64,000 bases of DNA, from assembly GCA_030323885.1 (NCBI GenBank), contig CM059203.1:1860001-1924000 (forward strand), in the 5' to 3' direction. Shown here in pieces: positions 1-12,300 of this stretch. The notes under the pieces were generated by a model. The model worked only from the letters and a program-made list of their open reading frames with translations. It was not told the origin of the DNA and did no database searches. The DNA is from Branchipolynoe longqiensis (Eukaryota > Annelida > Polychaeta > Phyllodocida > Polynoidae). Each line of letters begins with the position of its first letter. Position 1 is the first letter of the stretch. The position numbers were made by a program, and so were the translations under genes.

Positions 1-170
1 ATTTTAATAAAGATGCATATAATAAAAAGTATATATTTACCATTAATTGATCATTCGCCTCTCAGACAGAATCAGAATCAATCAGGTTTAAAGTGCCTGA
101 TTTCAGGAAGTGCAGTCAAGTGCCAGGTGCTTTCACTCTCAACTACTGGTCACATGCACTCTGTCTGTTC

Positions 171-195
171 ATATATAATGTGCGCCGGATAAAAG
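171..195 (+). promoter_or_regulatory. TATA-like core promoter of the protease gene
   Basis: Two TATA-like strings lie here: ATATATAA at 171-178 and ATAAAAG at 189-195. About 30 bp downstream of the second would place transcription start near 215-225. No ATG occurs between there and the ATG at 297, so 297 would be the first AUG of the message. The sequence shows the motifs and spacing; their use as a promoter is inference. Confidence 0.45.
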
Positions 196-296
196 CCGAC
201 ATGCAGGAAGGCACAGCAACCATTCCCATTCAACATCTATTCGTGCTTTCGCTCAAACACCGCATAGCTTCCTGTGTGGCCTACACCCCTGTCACT

Positions 297-351
297 ATGC
301 GGCATATCATTGTCTCACTCGCCATTCTCTGGTGCCTCACTTTCACCGCAG
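297..351 (+). CDS. Protease exon 1: signal peptide
   Basis: It encodes [18 protein letters not shown], a basic start, a hydrophobic core and an Ala-x-Ala-like end, followed by one base of the next codon. The donor is CAG|GTGAGT at 352. The frame is also open upstream to 93, but the TATA-like elements at 171-195 and the lack of another ATG favour 297 as the start. The one-base overhang matches exon 2. Confidence 0.75.
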
Positions 352-3300
352 GTGAGTTTAATCTAATTGGAGATTTTTCTCCACCCATACACCTTTGATT
401 TTTTTTTAATCTTGCTAAATATGTGCATTTATATGTTGTGCGTCCGGACGTGGTGACCGAATCGGTAGAGCACAAGCCTCCCGTGTGGAAGGTTGGGAGT
501 TCGAATTCCAGCTGAGTCAAACCAATGACTTATAAAATTGATACTAGTTCCTACCTAGCTCTGCACTCGGCATTAATGGGACAGGACAGAGACTGGTTAG
601 CACAGTGTCAGGATAATGTGACTGAGTGGGATATCAGGTCATGTTGCTGGTGGCCTGGTCTCCCAGTGGGGCAGGACTATAAAGTTGCCATGAGTGCGCA
701 CTGTCACAAGTCAGTACCCATCTTGATATGACCTTAAAGGTTACCAGGACATAAACTCCAACAATCAACCAACTAGTAGATACTAGAATAGAACAAACAA
801 GAACCAACACTCCCACAATGGACCATTAATAACACCCAATGACGCCATTAACAACGGTAACAATAGTCACAATGACTGTAGCAACTAAAAAGATATTGAC
901 AATCGCAGCAATTGTAGCAATTGTGGCTGTAGCGACAATCGAAAATGATGACACTAATCTTAATGACATTCACTGAAGACACTGACAACACTCACAAAGT
1001 GTCGGCAGTGATTGTTGTGACTGTGGCAGTAGCGACAATCGAAAATGACGACACTAATGTTCATTGAAGACACTGATGACACTCACAAAGTGTCGTCAGT
1101 GATTGTTTGTTGCGACTGCTACACTTGCTGTGACCGTCGCAATCTCTGCTTGCAACAATGGCGACCATAAGCATAATGACATTAATGAGAATCCCTGACT
1201 ACTGTTGTGACAATTGTTTGAAGGCGACTGGCTTCAAAGTTCAAACTGAACCAAGTGTGTCTGTTGTTGTAGGTAGACCTGGTAAGCTGTCCTCTCTTCG
1301 TGGCCATGGCAACAGTGTCCACCACGATCATCATAACCACCACAACCAGCGCCACCACCACCACAAGCACACTGACCAATCTGCAGGTGAGCTTAGTCAA
1401 AGTAGTGCCTGTTGAAAGAGGGAGGATGCTGACAGCCTGGTCTCCCAGTGGGGCAGCACTATAAAGTCGCCATGAGTGCGCCCTGTCACAAGTCGGTATC
1501 CGTCCTTATATGACCTTAGATGTTGCTAGGATGTAAAACAACAAGCAAACCAGATGGGATGGCCAAATGAGTTAGAGCGTCCGTCTCCCGTGTGGCAAAT
1601 CGTGGGGTCGTGGGTTCGAATCCTGGTCGAATCAAACCAATGACTTAAAAATTGATACTTGTCGCTTCCTAGCCAGGCGCTCGGCATTATTAGGATAGGG
1701 CAAGGAGCAGTGGAATGAGGAAGACCAATCGCCTGCGACTGAAATTTCCCCTGCTTAAACAACTAATGTACCCACAAAAAAAAAAAAGCTGGGGCCTGGT
1801 TTGGGATTTTCAGGTGGTATGCAGATAGAATAAAATGCTATTGGAAAAAAACGTGATGCAATAAAACACTATAAAACTTTTTCTTTTTTTAAAATATTTG
1901 TATTCTCAGGTGGAACGCATCTGCTTATCTGCGTATATGGAAGCTAGGCCCTGGTTTGTTCTCATTTCTAAATTACTCCATTCTAATGCCCGGTACACAC
2001 CTCCCGTATACAACCTAAAACTGCCCGTTTTGCGACTAAGTTTGAGTTTTAGTCGGTTTCAGTCTTTAGGTGTGTGACCCCCTAACAGACCTGAGCCTTC
2101 CGATTTGCGACTTAAAACTCAGTTTTACGGCTTAAGACTTGAATCTTATAAGATTAGAAAAATGAATCGGGCCATTCGAGTCAGTTTTATTCGGGAAAAG
2201 GGACGAGTCAGGTTGTGAAGGGTCGCGTCGGGCAGTCAGTTTTAGCGCATGAATCGTATACGGGAGGTGTGTACCAGGCTTTATATTTATTTCTGCTGCG
2301 ACTGAGAGAGTTAGCCAGAAGTATTTAGTGAGGAAAGCCACCACTGTGGCGCCACTAGTTAGTGGTATCAAAGACAATGTCCGACAAGGCATTCAAACTC
2401 CTCTGTAGCATGTTGTCATTCAGCGTTTATTTACATTGGGAGGGGGGGGTATTTGTCTGCGTTATAAAGTCAGCACTTTTATATAGGAATTTTGTAAATA
2501 ATCATACAGTGGTGCCATCCCACGGCAAACAAGGTGCATTGTCTTTGATCAGGTGTAGTAGTAGTTTTCTCACTCAGACATAATCACAAATTTTATTTAT
2601 GTATGGCACAGATCAAAGTGCTTAAAGTATGTTTGAACTTTACTATGCTATAATATTGTGTTTATTATTAATATTAAGAGATAATTCACTATAATTGTCA
2701 TACATTGTCTTTGATGGTACAGCAGTCAGGGTGGGCTAGGGGACCTGTCCAATTACCTTGTTTGCCATATTTCATGGGAAAGCGCTGAGTGGCGCGTCTT
2801 GTCGTACCTAGTCTTTGGTGGTTTTCAGATAATACGTGTAGGTCATTTTATGCTTGGTAACGGTGTTCATTGCTTTACAGATATTGATGCTACTCCATAC
2901 CTACCCTCTGCTTCTTAGTAAACCGGACGCGGTGACCGAATCGCTACAGCGCAGGCTTCCCATACAGAAGGTCATAAGTTTGAATCCCAGCTGATTCAAA
3001 CCAATGACTTACAAAATCGATACTTGTCAATACCTAACCTAGCGCTAGGCATTACTAGGATATGGCAAGGACTGATTAGCTCAGTATCAGGATAATGTCA
3101 CTGAGTGGGATATCGGGTCATGGTGCTGGTTGCCTGATCTCCCAGTGGGGCAGCACTATAAAAGTCGCCATGATTGTGCACTGTCATAAGTCAGTACTGG
3201 CAACTTGGGCAGTCTACCGGGGCACCATGTCCTAGGGGGCGCCACGCCAGTTTTAAATTTAGTAAACTTATACTTGTATAGGCACCAAAGTTCAGCTTGC

Positions 3301-6300
3301 CCGGGGTGCCAGCCACCCTTTTTTTCTTTTATTTTTGTTCAAATTTGTATTCCAGTTGAATAACATCTTTTTCCAGCACCGAGGCGCTGGTCTTCCAGCC
3401 TTAACAATTATAGTGCATATGAACTATTTATGGATGAGATGATGAGATGGTATGAACAATATAGACAATAGTAGGTTAAAATGAGGCATTACAAATATAG
3501 TGGGGATCTTATTTTGCACATGTAGACTGGAGACTAGCCATTTACCTTTAGACTATATCAGTGATTTGATGATCATACCTGTAAGGAGACATTAATATAA
3601 TGGGCATGACTTGCTGATACAGGTAGTCATGGATTTTGGATTATGCAAATAAGGGTTGCACAACTCATTTAAATTGTCTTGGTCAACTATAACTTTGTCG
3701 GTAGTATATGTTTGATTGGTTTAGTCAGGTGTTATAGGCTTGTGGGTATACTTTGGTAGTTGTTATTTCTTTTACTCTTTTTTTCAGGGGGGATTTCAGA
3801 GAGGGAGAGGGAAAGGAGTGGTTTGGGACTATGTATTTATTTCAGTTCACAACTTTTGTGGTCTATCCAGGTAGGTTTATTAATGTATGTCTATGTTGGG
3901 TACTCAACCCTTGGGGCGGTTATGGTCAATGGTTAGAACATTGAGATTGTTGATTGTTGAGATTGTTAAGATTATTGAGATTTGATTTATGAATGAGTGG
4001 AGGGTAAGAGCACTGATTGATTGATTGATTGATTAGCAAACATTAATCTGACAGACATTAATCTGACCTGAACTCCTTCGTGTTTGACATTCTTCGTTAA
4101 GACGCCGAAGTGGATCTGAGTGACCGGATTGTAGGTGGTACAGAAGCGGACCGGGGCGCACACCCTTATCTCGTTAGCCTCATGTCCTGCAACGCAGTGG
4201 GACCCACACAGGGTAACCAGCCTCCAACAACCCCATCAACAACGCGAGCGACAAATCCAACCAATCCAATAACGCAAACAACAACACCGGCAACACCGCC
4301 AACACCACCAACACCGCCAACACCACCAACAACACAATCGATAAGACCGACATGGGCAATTCCTGATTGGGGTTGGAACAATTGGAACAATTGGAACAAT
4401 TGGAACAATGGGAACAATTGGAACAATTGGGGAGACAATTGGAACCTTGGCAACTATTGGAACCAGGGGAACCATGGGAACCACTGGAACCACTGGAACC
4501 ACATGAACCACCATGGTTTCCATTACTACAACAGGGCTGGTAGCTCTCACTTTTGTGGTGGAACACTAATAGACAAAAAATGGATCCTGACAGCAGCTCA
4601 CTGTGTCAAACAGAAAGGACAGTAAGTAGCCTTATTAATCAACAACTCCCTATCTCGAGCAAAACAGCCTAGCAGTTAGAGCGTCCACAAATCGTGGATC
4701 GATCCTTGCAAGTGGTGGGCTAGGGTGAATAAATCCGAAACTGAGTAACATTAAAATACTTGCAATATGGTTTATATTTGTCGCTACCCTGCTGATTGGA
4801 CAAGATGGCTGACTGGGTAGGGCTCGCTTCCCATATGGAAGGTCGTGGGCTCAATCCCCGGCCGAGTCAAATCAAAATTGACACTCAGCCTTACCATAAA
4901 TATGTGCTAAAGGTCTTAATAGATTAAGTAGATTCATATAAATGAATGAACATATATATGTATATATGAGATGTTCCTGTTTATGTAAACATTACATTGT
5001 TAGATGTTCAGATATATTCAATATTGAGTTGTCAGTAATAATAATGATTCTCATGAACATACATTTGTTTTATGCATTTTTATAACCATGATCATTGTTC
5101 AATGCTATATTTATTAAAGAAAAACAATCAAATACAATGGTAAATATATACGAGATATTATTTTTAATGGAAGCATTGCTAGGTGCTTGGCCATAGCTAT
5201 ACATGTAATCATTGTTCGATGTTTAGATAAGTTAAATGCATATGAATATTAATGTAGATTTCAATGAATATATTACATATACTAAACATTGTTTGATGTT
5301 TAGATAAGTTAGATGCATATGAATATTAATGTAGATTTCAAAGAATATATGACATATACTAAACATTGTTCGATGTTTAGATAAGCTAAATGCATATGAA
5401 TAATAATGTAGATTTCAATGAATATATTACATATACTAAACATTGTTCGATGCTTAGATAAGTTAAATGCATATGAATAATTAATAATGTAAATTTCATT
5501 GAATATATGACTATAATTATACATATTATCATTGTTCGATGCTTAATTAACTTAAAAGTATATGAATAATAATGTAGATTTCAATGAATATATGACAAAT
5601 AGTTTTTTGTTTTTTTTTGGTCCATTAGTTGTTTAAGCAGGGGAAATTTCAGTCATAGATGACTGGTCTTCCTCATTCCACTGCTGGTCGATAGAAAGCC
5701 CGAACCTACACTTTTACCGACCCAAGGGATTTTTAACCTCCCACACCACATAGACATGGTATGAGAGCAACCGGCCTTTGATGACGCTGTAAGTTATACA
5801 CAGTGGTGGAAATCCAAATTGGCAGAGCTGGGGGCACGGGGAATCGAACCTTTGACCCTCAGATTAGGAGTCTGACCTAGAAAACAGTCAGACACTCTAA
5901 CCACTCCACCACAGAGTTACTCACTGCTTAGATAGATAAAATGATGGAACTAACGTATTGTCTTCTCTAGGACTCAGTGTCTGACTGTGCGCGTTGGCGA
6001 ATACGACAGGAAAAATCACAACGAGCTGAACGAGGTGCATTTTAGGACAGCACAAGTGATTCCACACCCAGATTACAGTGAGGAACCCATTTTACAGACA
6101 TCTTAAAGATTCATTCACTTAATTAAAAATATGTTTCAGTGATGAATCTATTTACACTGCTCATAACAGATAATTTTGTTTTAGTAATAATCTTCGTTTT
6201 CTTGCTTCTTGTTTTTGGCTTGTAACTGTTTGTAGATTGCAAACAGTCCAAAATCCATGGTGGCTGAATCGGCAGAGTGCTGGCCACGCGTTTGGAAGAT

Positions 6301-9300
6301 CGGGAGTTTGGTTCCCGGTCTAATCAAACCAATGACTTATCAAATTTATACTTGTCGCTTCCTAGCCTAGCGCTTGGCATTAATAGGATAGGGCAAGGAC
6401 TGGTTAGCTCAGTGTCAGGATAATCTGACTGAGTGGGACATTGGGCCATGGTGTCAATGGCCTGGTCTCCCATTGGGGCAGCACTATAAACTCACAATGA
6501 CTGCACACTGTCACAAGTCGGTACCCATTCTAATATGACCTTAGATTTTACCAGAATGTAAAATTCCAACAACCAATCATCTTTCAGATATCGACACGCT
6601 GGAGAATGACATCGCCTTGATAGAGTTGGATGGGGAGGTAACGCTTCCAGCCAATAACATTGACATCGCCCCGCTGTCAATGGATGTGAACAACTTAGAC
6701 AAGAGCTCGTGCCTGGTGGCAGGCTGGGGATCACTCATTTCCGGTAGGTACAAATGAGAGGGCCTGTATCTCAGATTTCAGCTCCCCTCAGTTCCATAGT
6801 GAGTTACAATAAACCCCACCACTTAAGCTAGTGACATCTGTCGGCAGAATCTGGAACCACTCTAATCAGGTACATTCTCCGACTGCCTATGATTTCACAT
6901 GCTATATTTCCATAAGGAATGCTCGGAAAAATAATAAAATGACTGATTATATTCAGATATTCATATCGCAACAGGATTCAAGCTCTTATCCTTGTAATAT
7001 ATCTTTAAAAAAGACAACTATATTGTATTTTTCTTCTGGAATTTCACCGCTGCTCTCTTCATGTATTACACCCCTCCAGTTTTAGCTGGTGACATCTATC
7101 GGCAGAATCTGGAACCACTCTACTTGGGCACTTTGCAGCTTAACTGGCGGGGTCTATTCTTTTTATTTTTTGGGGGCGTCATTTCTCTTGTTCTGGCCAA
7201 TATACGACAAGGGTTTTAACCTGGGGCTTTGAATCCCACAAGAGCCCGAAGGTTCTTGTTGTTAAGGGGGAAAAGCTTGATTTTGGACTCTTTGCAATCT
7301 ACAAAAAGTTACAAGCCATAAACAAAAAGCAAGAACACCAACATTATTGCTAAAACAAAATTCAAAAGATTTGAATCAAATTGCACTGGTGCAGCCCAGC
7401 AGGCAAAAGAAATGTTAACACACTTATCCATTGAGAGCAAGGTAAATAAATTCATCACACAATCTACTAAAATGTTATGTTTTTTTGTTTTTTTTATTGA
7501 GGCTGGATTGATACTGTCCATAGCATATAAGCCCGGGTACCCAGGCTTGTTTTCAATGCTGTCCAGTTGTAGTGTTGGTGTTATCTTACCACACAGTGGC
7601 TGCTGATAAGGTATTTGATTGCCTGTATTTCAGTAGCAGATAGATAATTGGTTGGTATGGTTAATAGCCTATGTTAGTTTTTTGGGGATTTTCTTGGGAT
7701 ATATGTATTTATCTTTTCTACTCTTATTATTAGACTAGCCTACTCCTATTTACATATCATAGGCTTGTACATAGCTGTGTGGTGTGTTATCTGTCTACTT
7801 TTGGCATGGTTACCTTCCATTGGGCGTCCCGCTGGTGGGCCGTGACATATCACATGCCCCTTTGCAGTGCAGCTTAGTGGGGGTTTCCTAGCCTTATTTT
7901 GCACAGCTATTTTTTGTAAGTTTTTAGGTCAGGAATTTGTCGTTCCTTTACTGTTTGGTCATTCCACACCTTATATATATATTTTTGTGTGTGTAATTTT
8001 GCTTGTTCTGGCTAATATACTGCCATGAGTCCGCACTGTCACAAGTCGGTGCTAGTCCTGATATGAGGTCAGATGTTGCCAAGACCCAACCTACCAAACT
8101 GCAAAAGGGCCTGGTAAGCAGGAGAAGCATTTGAAAGAAGGCTGGATAGACATTGGAGAGGACACCCACAATTATATGACTTCATGGCACCTAAAGTCAT
8201 GAAGTCCGACTGTGTGCCAAATGATAGTTGTTTTTTTTTCCATAACGAGCTGGCATTAGAGGCCCAATAGGGCCTAGATGAGCCAGAAGAGGATCTGCAA
8301 GTTAATCTGTAAGTTAATCCCGTCTGCTTGTCTCCTCCAGGTGGGGAATACCTGCCGAACATTGTCCATGAGGTGGGCGTGACCTTGATGACCCAACGGG
8401 AATGTCAGCGCACCAATTACATCCCGTCTGAAATAAAGGTAACTTGTCGTCTTACAGTCCAGTTAGGGGCCATCCAAAGGTGTCAATGTTTCGATGATCA
8501 TATGAAGTGTACTACTTTTCCAGACCCCCACCCCATCTGCCCCCCACCCACCCATAGTACACATAAACATTTTACTACAGAACATAAAGACAAGAATATG
8601 AACGTCTTAAATATCAACACTTTATTTAACAATAAAACTTGTAGTTGAGTGACACCTGCGCCACCTGTTGTACACCTAGTTCGAGCATGAAAATGTTATA
8701 AACTTTGGATAGTCCCTTAGCGTAGATGGAAAATGAACAAATACCGATGTTGCGGTTTCCGAGGCACACCAGTTTGCGAGGGACACATCCATTCAAATGC
8801 ATTGTTAACGGCCGTGAGCAAATCTTCATACAGAAGAAGTCAAATATCTCTCAAATTACACCATCTAGAAACAAATCACTTGGTACAGATATAGAAAACA
8901 TATTTACCATAAAGACTATATTAAATTTATAAGGTTAGGGTTCTTGATTTCTATTATTTTTTAATAAAACTAACGTTTTGCACTGTGCGTACCATCAAAC
9001 TCAAGGCATTGTCAATGGTCGTGAGCAATGTTCATACAGAAAATACAGAAGAAGTCAAATATCTCTCAAATTACACCATCTAGAAACAAATCGTTTGGTA
9101 CACATATAGAAAACATCTTTACCAAAAACATTATATTAAATTTATACGGTTAGTGACAATGCTGTTCGATTTTGATGCATGTGCAGAAGCGATGTGTCCC
9201 TGGCAAACTGGTGTCCCTGGGAAACCGCAACACCGGCCTTCTGTTTGTGACCTTTAGGAAGAACGTTAGTTGGCAGCCATCTTATTTGTCACGAAGCATC

Positions 9301-12300
9301 CTCAACACAGATTTAGCACCACAAATGAATGTAAGGTATATATCCATAATAGAAGCCTGAATAAATAAGAAGACATTAATACAGAACCCCATTCGCCATA
9401 TACATTCACAGCGTCACAGGTCCTGTTAGATCAAAGATTCACCCTGTACTTACAGTACAGGGGTGAACACCAACCCATTAGAAAGCTGGCGAAAACTGCT
9501 TTAGTATGGAAACGGAAGTGGAATCCCTGGTTCCAGTGTCAAATGGCTACTTAGACATGATGGCGGCGATAAAATGCTGTCAGTTTTATTTTTACAATTC
9601 CTTAAACCACATGGTTTGTTATATTTTTCAAATCAGAAGTAGCGGGTAGCTATGAAGATGTATGTGAAGAATATATTTTGCTTCTTAAATTAAGAATTTA
9701 CCAGCTCAGTTCATTTCCCCGGCATGTTGAAATTCTTCGCCAGTTTTTCTAATGAGTTGGTTTTCAGCCCTGTACTATAAGTACAGGGTGAATCTTTTAT
9801 CTAAGGTCCTATCAGTTCAATGCAGCATTGTACATGTTATACGTAACATGGGTAATTCACTGCGGAGGTGCAACGGCATGGCCCCTCCCTCCAGCACCTG
9901 ACTAGATTCGAACTACCACCACCTCACACCCCTCCCCTAATGGACCCGGCCAGGCACTGACCTGCCCCCTATATCCATATGCCCGAACCACCGGCCCATA
10001 CCTACAGCACTGCCTGGGCTACTGCCGGGCTACGGTGGCGCAAACTCCCGGTCATCACCCGCATTAGGAGCAGCTCTGATGCAACCTCCATACTGCCCCC
10101 TGCCCGTGCCCTGCTCACAACTGACCCACCAGCCGACCGGACAACACCCACCAAATTCGCCCACCCACACCTCGGGGAACGAATGAGGCACCCAACTGTT
10201 GAGGGTTCGAGTCTGGCCCCCTTGAGATGGCCCGGCGTGCTGGGGGATGTGGCTCTGGGGGCGGGGAGTGCTGCCATAAATCACCACACCGAACTGCCAC
10301 GCCCTGGCTGACATAGACCCAAAATGACTGGACTGAAGCCACTCTTGCCCCTCCCCCCCACCCTCCCCTTCCCCACTGTTCATCATAACAATGTAATGCT
10401 ATGTACTCAACACTGTTAGACGTGTACAACTTCATCAGATTGCACTCTCCTTATCCAACTCAATGTACTACATATGACTGCATGACCTATTCTGATCCTC
10501 AAGGGGCCAATAAAGCCACATTATACCAGTCGTGCCTCCGCATTATTGAATTAGCACCTCAACTATATTTCTTCACAATCTTCCAAAGATATCGCTGTGC
10601 CAGCATCTATGTCATTTTCTGTTTCCATAGTAACAGACTTATTGTCAATGTGCGATTTAATGTGTGCTATTATCTCCGAGGTCTTTTTAAAATATCACCA
10701 AGCTATTCGTTATATCTAATTTTTATTAGAATAGCATAGTCCGATTATTGTGATTTATTTTGTGGGGTTTGTTTTAGATAAATATATTAAGCCGTGTTCA
10801 GTCTAACCAGCGCCAGTTTGGGTTCGTCGACGTCGGCCGAGAGAGTGTGGGTTCGACCTAGATATGTATGGATTGAATCGTATTGGTTTGGAACGGTCAA
10901 AACTTCTGCTGGGCAGTGAAACCCTAAAAATAAATGATGAAAAAAATATCTGTGCATAGATAGCGGTTTCATTAATTAAATTATATAATATGCGCTTTTG
11001 ATCGACCGGAAAGTCAACAAACTAAGGTGTCGACTGCGCATGCGTGTGAGGTGCTTAATCCGCCTCAGTGCGTTCACACGGACAAAATAAATCGATTCAC
11101 AGAAATCGGCTCACGTAAACTACCTCGCGAGGTGGTTTACAGGATCCGCATCACGTGAATCGAATCAGCCCTAATCCGCCTCAGACGTGCGTTCACACGA
11201 GAAATGTGAGGCGAACTAGGCAAGTCGCTTTCTACGAATCGATTTACATTGCCCGTGTGAACACGGCTTTAGATTGATTGTTAGAATCAACCTTACTTCA
11301 TATGTGATGTATAGAAGTTATGCGAGTATAAAGGTGCATAAGGGAAGATTCCCTATATTGGTCACCCATATGCTGTGTACTACTTTATCGGTGACCCCCC
11401 TTTTCATGGTGGGACAGGTGGCGCCACCACCCCCCCCCCCACCGCTACCAGTGCCACGAATACTGTCACTCACACACTGTAATTTAAATATAGATTATTA
11501 AAACAAAAAAACCTTAAAACAAAAAACTAATGACCACTAACATAAAGTGAAGGCAGTCAGGGAAAGTAACTATAGATAACCAAACAACTAACCAATTGTA
11601 GAACTAACACACTCACAGAGTGCGAGAATGATTACAAACAGAGAAAGAATGCATGCAAATTCAGGAACCTTACCGAGCCAACAAGCATATTGAGCGAGTA
11701 CTTGCGAGGTGGTCTGTCCTTTGTTTATACTCCCATAATTCATTATAGAATGTATAATTTATTATGCGTTTATAAAGGGGGTGGAGCTCTAACCTAATAA
11801 TTATGATCCTTATTATTTATTATTACTTCTATTATTATGTCAAATCGTTGACTTGCCTGTATTTGCTCTGGTGTTGCCTACACCAGCGCCACCACTGGTC
11901 AGTTCTGGCTTGTGCGCGTTCCAGGCAGTCATTCTCAGCCCCGATTTCAAACTTTTACCGGTATGGTTAGCCATGACGCAAATAAAGTGTCCTTCCCATC
12001 ACCTCCTTGTCTCTCTCCTTTTCTCGTAGCCCAACTTTATATAGCTTATATATTTATATAAGAGGAATATTTAATGTCTTAATTTGATTAAATACTCATT
12101 GTTTCTAGGAAAATATGATCTGCGCTGGGAAACAGGGCAAGGACTCCTGTCAGGTAACGTCAGTTATTCATTTAAAGTCATGGGGGGGGGGGGGGGGGGG
12201 GGGGGGGGGTTGTAGGAGGTCTGAGCATTCAAGCAAATGTGAAGTAAAGAATATAAAAGGATTTAATTAAATTTGAAAACATGTTATATCATATGTTTAA

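Larger units (their letters stand above)
352..4101 (+). other. Protease intron 1 (3.75 kb), repeat-filled
   Basis: The intron runs from GTGAGT to TAAG. It holds SINE copies at 445-773, 1431-1551, 1552-1768 and 2933-3199, a triplet-like stretch with a 100-bp tandem duplication (about 925-1125), CAC/CAA-rich repeats near 1310-1370, a terminal-inverted-repeat element at 1988-2279, and a (TGAT)n run at 4013-4034. A 14-bp RFX X-box-like site (GTGGCCATGGCAAC) lies at 1300-1313. I see no exon in 3200-4100. Confidence 0.7.
4622..5970 (+). other. Protease intron 2
   Basis: It contains weak SINE-head fragments (about 4655-4880), a 77-bp tandem array (about 5210-5600) and a reverse SINE-B copy (5604-5918) whose end lies about 50 bp before exon 3. 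The acceptor TCTTCTCTAG is strong. Confidence 0.65.
6744..8340 (+). other. Protease intron 4
   Basis: It holds a reverse LINE 3' end (7481-7910) and a SINE-A tail fragment (8019-8097). A short direct repeat (about 6826-6860 and 7086-7125: GACATCTRTCGGCAGAATCT) lies at the left. I see nothing else in 6780-7480. Confidence 0.6.

Noticed and set aside
445..520. SINE heads as tRNA genes
   Set aside because: A and B boxes are present, but acceptor and anticodon stems do not pair and every head continues into a SINE body.
1300..1313. X-box in intron 1 as a separate regulatory feature
   Set aside because: It is a single match in a repeat-like region; only the three-site cluster at 31507-31643 seemed worth reporting as a finding.
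4166..4566. Minus-strand frames of 95-128 codons opposite protease exon 2
   Set aside because: Shadows of the Thr/Pro and Asn/Trp repeat array; the plus frame is tied to conserved protease sequence on both sides.
9979..10435. Coding frames in the GC-rich block of intron 5
   Set aside because: Several overlapping frames on both strands, no recognisable domain, and composition alone explains the lack of stops.
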